Position numbers and translations under genes: made by a program. 64,000 bases of DNA, from contig OZ241902.1 of assembly GCA_965203605.1 (NCBI GenBank), positions 4,464,001 to 4,528,000 on the forward strand, in the 5' to 3' direction. Within the stretch, counting starts at the first letter, position 1, and the number at the start of each line of letters is the position of its first letter. Below are positions 63,575 through 64,000 of this stretch, piece by piece. The stretch comes from JAPOUP01 sp965203605. Its GTDB lineage: Bacteria > Pseudomonadota > Alphaproteobacteria > Rhodobacterales > Rhodobacteraceae. The notes under the pieces were generated by a model that searched no databases, was not told the origin of the DNA, and saw only the letters and a program-made list of their open reading frames with translations.

Positions 63575-64000
63575 CAGCGGTGGTGAAGCCCAACCGGCAA
63601 TCCTGATGTCCAGTACCGAAGATGTGATGAGCGCGGGTCCGCTGGATCGCAACGGGCGGCCTGGGCGACGGAACCGTCCTCCCGGTGGTCCGCAGGTTCC
63701 GCAGTGACGCGATCCGGATCACCGCGGGCCGCCATCGAGGAATGATGGGAAAGGACGCCACCATCGGAATCGCCATCGGAGAGGCGACCCGCCAGTCAGG
63801 AGAGGGACAGGCTGCGTCGAGAGGAGGTAACCGACGTTGAGCCGGAAACGGCTCCCGACGAGGTGGAGTTCAACCGGGCCGGAGCCCACGTCATTCCTCG
63901 GCTCCCGAAACAGGCGGTTTCGGTGCGTCCTGATCCGGATGATCACGTCGATACACCGCAGACCGGTCGGTGATCCGGTGGTTTCGTCCCATGCCGAGAT
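63575..64000. other. Right-edge region, possibly with a BrnA-like antitoxin fragment
   Basis: No complete gene is seen. A plus frame (about 63823-63972) ends VIPRLPKQAVSVRPDPDDHV, which faintly recalls the K-x-x-V-S-x-R-x-D-P-D stretch of BrnA/RHH antitoxins, with SVIRWFR in another frame just after. It is too short and the window ends, so this is only a suggestion. Confidence 0.2.

Noticed and set aside
1..64000. CRISPR arrays, tRNA and rRNA genes
   Set aside because: I looked for regularly spaced repeats and for tRNA T-loop signatures and found none that hold up; a covariance or CRISPR finder would be more sensitive.

Overview
The window looks like a chromosome segment from an alphaproteobacterium. 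The evidence is a MucR/Ros-type zinc-finger regulator, DUF1489, the succinylase lysine pathway (dapD/dapE), RNase R, and a dnaKJ promoter of the alphaproteobacterial sigma-32 type. A Rhodospirillales-like lineage is possible, but I cannot place it further from sequence alone. Long gene-poor gaps and many decayed mobile genes suggest a genome undergoing turnover, perhaps host-associated (inference).

Left part, 1-29.7 kb, is housekeeping and reads cleanly with no frameshifts. It runs: the end of a PLP-dependent dehydratase-like gene, dapD, a small conserved-looking ORF, dapE, a TIGR04282-type transferase and rnr (all +); rpsD (-) with a 285-bp IS5 derivative inserted exactly in its stop codon; DUF1489; the overlapping set coaBC-dut-MoeB/ThiF-like; uraH and puuD (urate catabolism); mucR; a HARE-HTH/GIY-YIG nuclease; galU; kdsB-cysQ; alkB; dnaK-dnaJ behind a heat-shock promoter; secA; and parvulin-argJ-mutT.

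Middle part, 29.77-39.44 kb, is one long minus-strand sugar or polyol catabolic operon. In transcription order it holds an SDR dehydrogenase, a Gfo/Idh/MocA oxidoreductase, a xylose-isomerase-like TIM barrel, a CUT2-type ABC importer (binding protein, double ATPase, two permeases) and two more Gfo/Idh/MocA enzymes. A hairpin after the binding-protein gene probably sets the stoichiometry.

Right part, 39.44-64 kb, is an accessory island. It holds a broken HigB-like toxin, a DUF234-type ATPase, and a three-level nest of insertion sequences (ISKra4 containing an IS4-family element with a DruA/DUF4338-fused transposase, which itself contains an IS110 element). It continues with decayed TbpB-like lipoprotein genes next to a 13-C tract, a NYN RNase, a fragment of type I-E cas8e (cse1) joined to an IS630 remnant, a Uma2 nuclease, a Fic protein with an intact IS4 element at its stop codon, and another dead transposase. 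It ends with a zinc-finger / DUF2958-nuclease / N6-adenine methylase operon, an Rpn nuclease with 24-bp repeats and a HicB remnant. Several of these genes are cut by a single in-frame stop with the frame preserved on both sides. No tRNA, rRNA or CRISPR array was seen.
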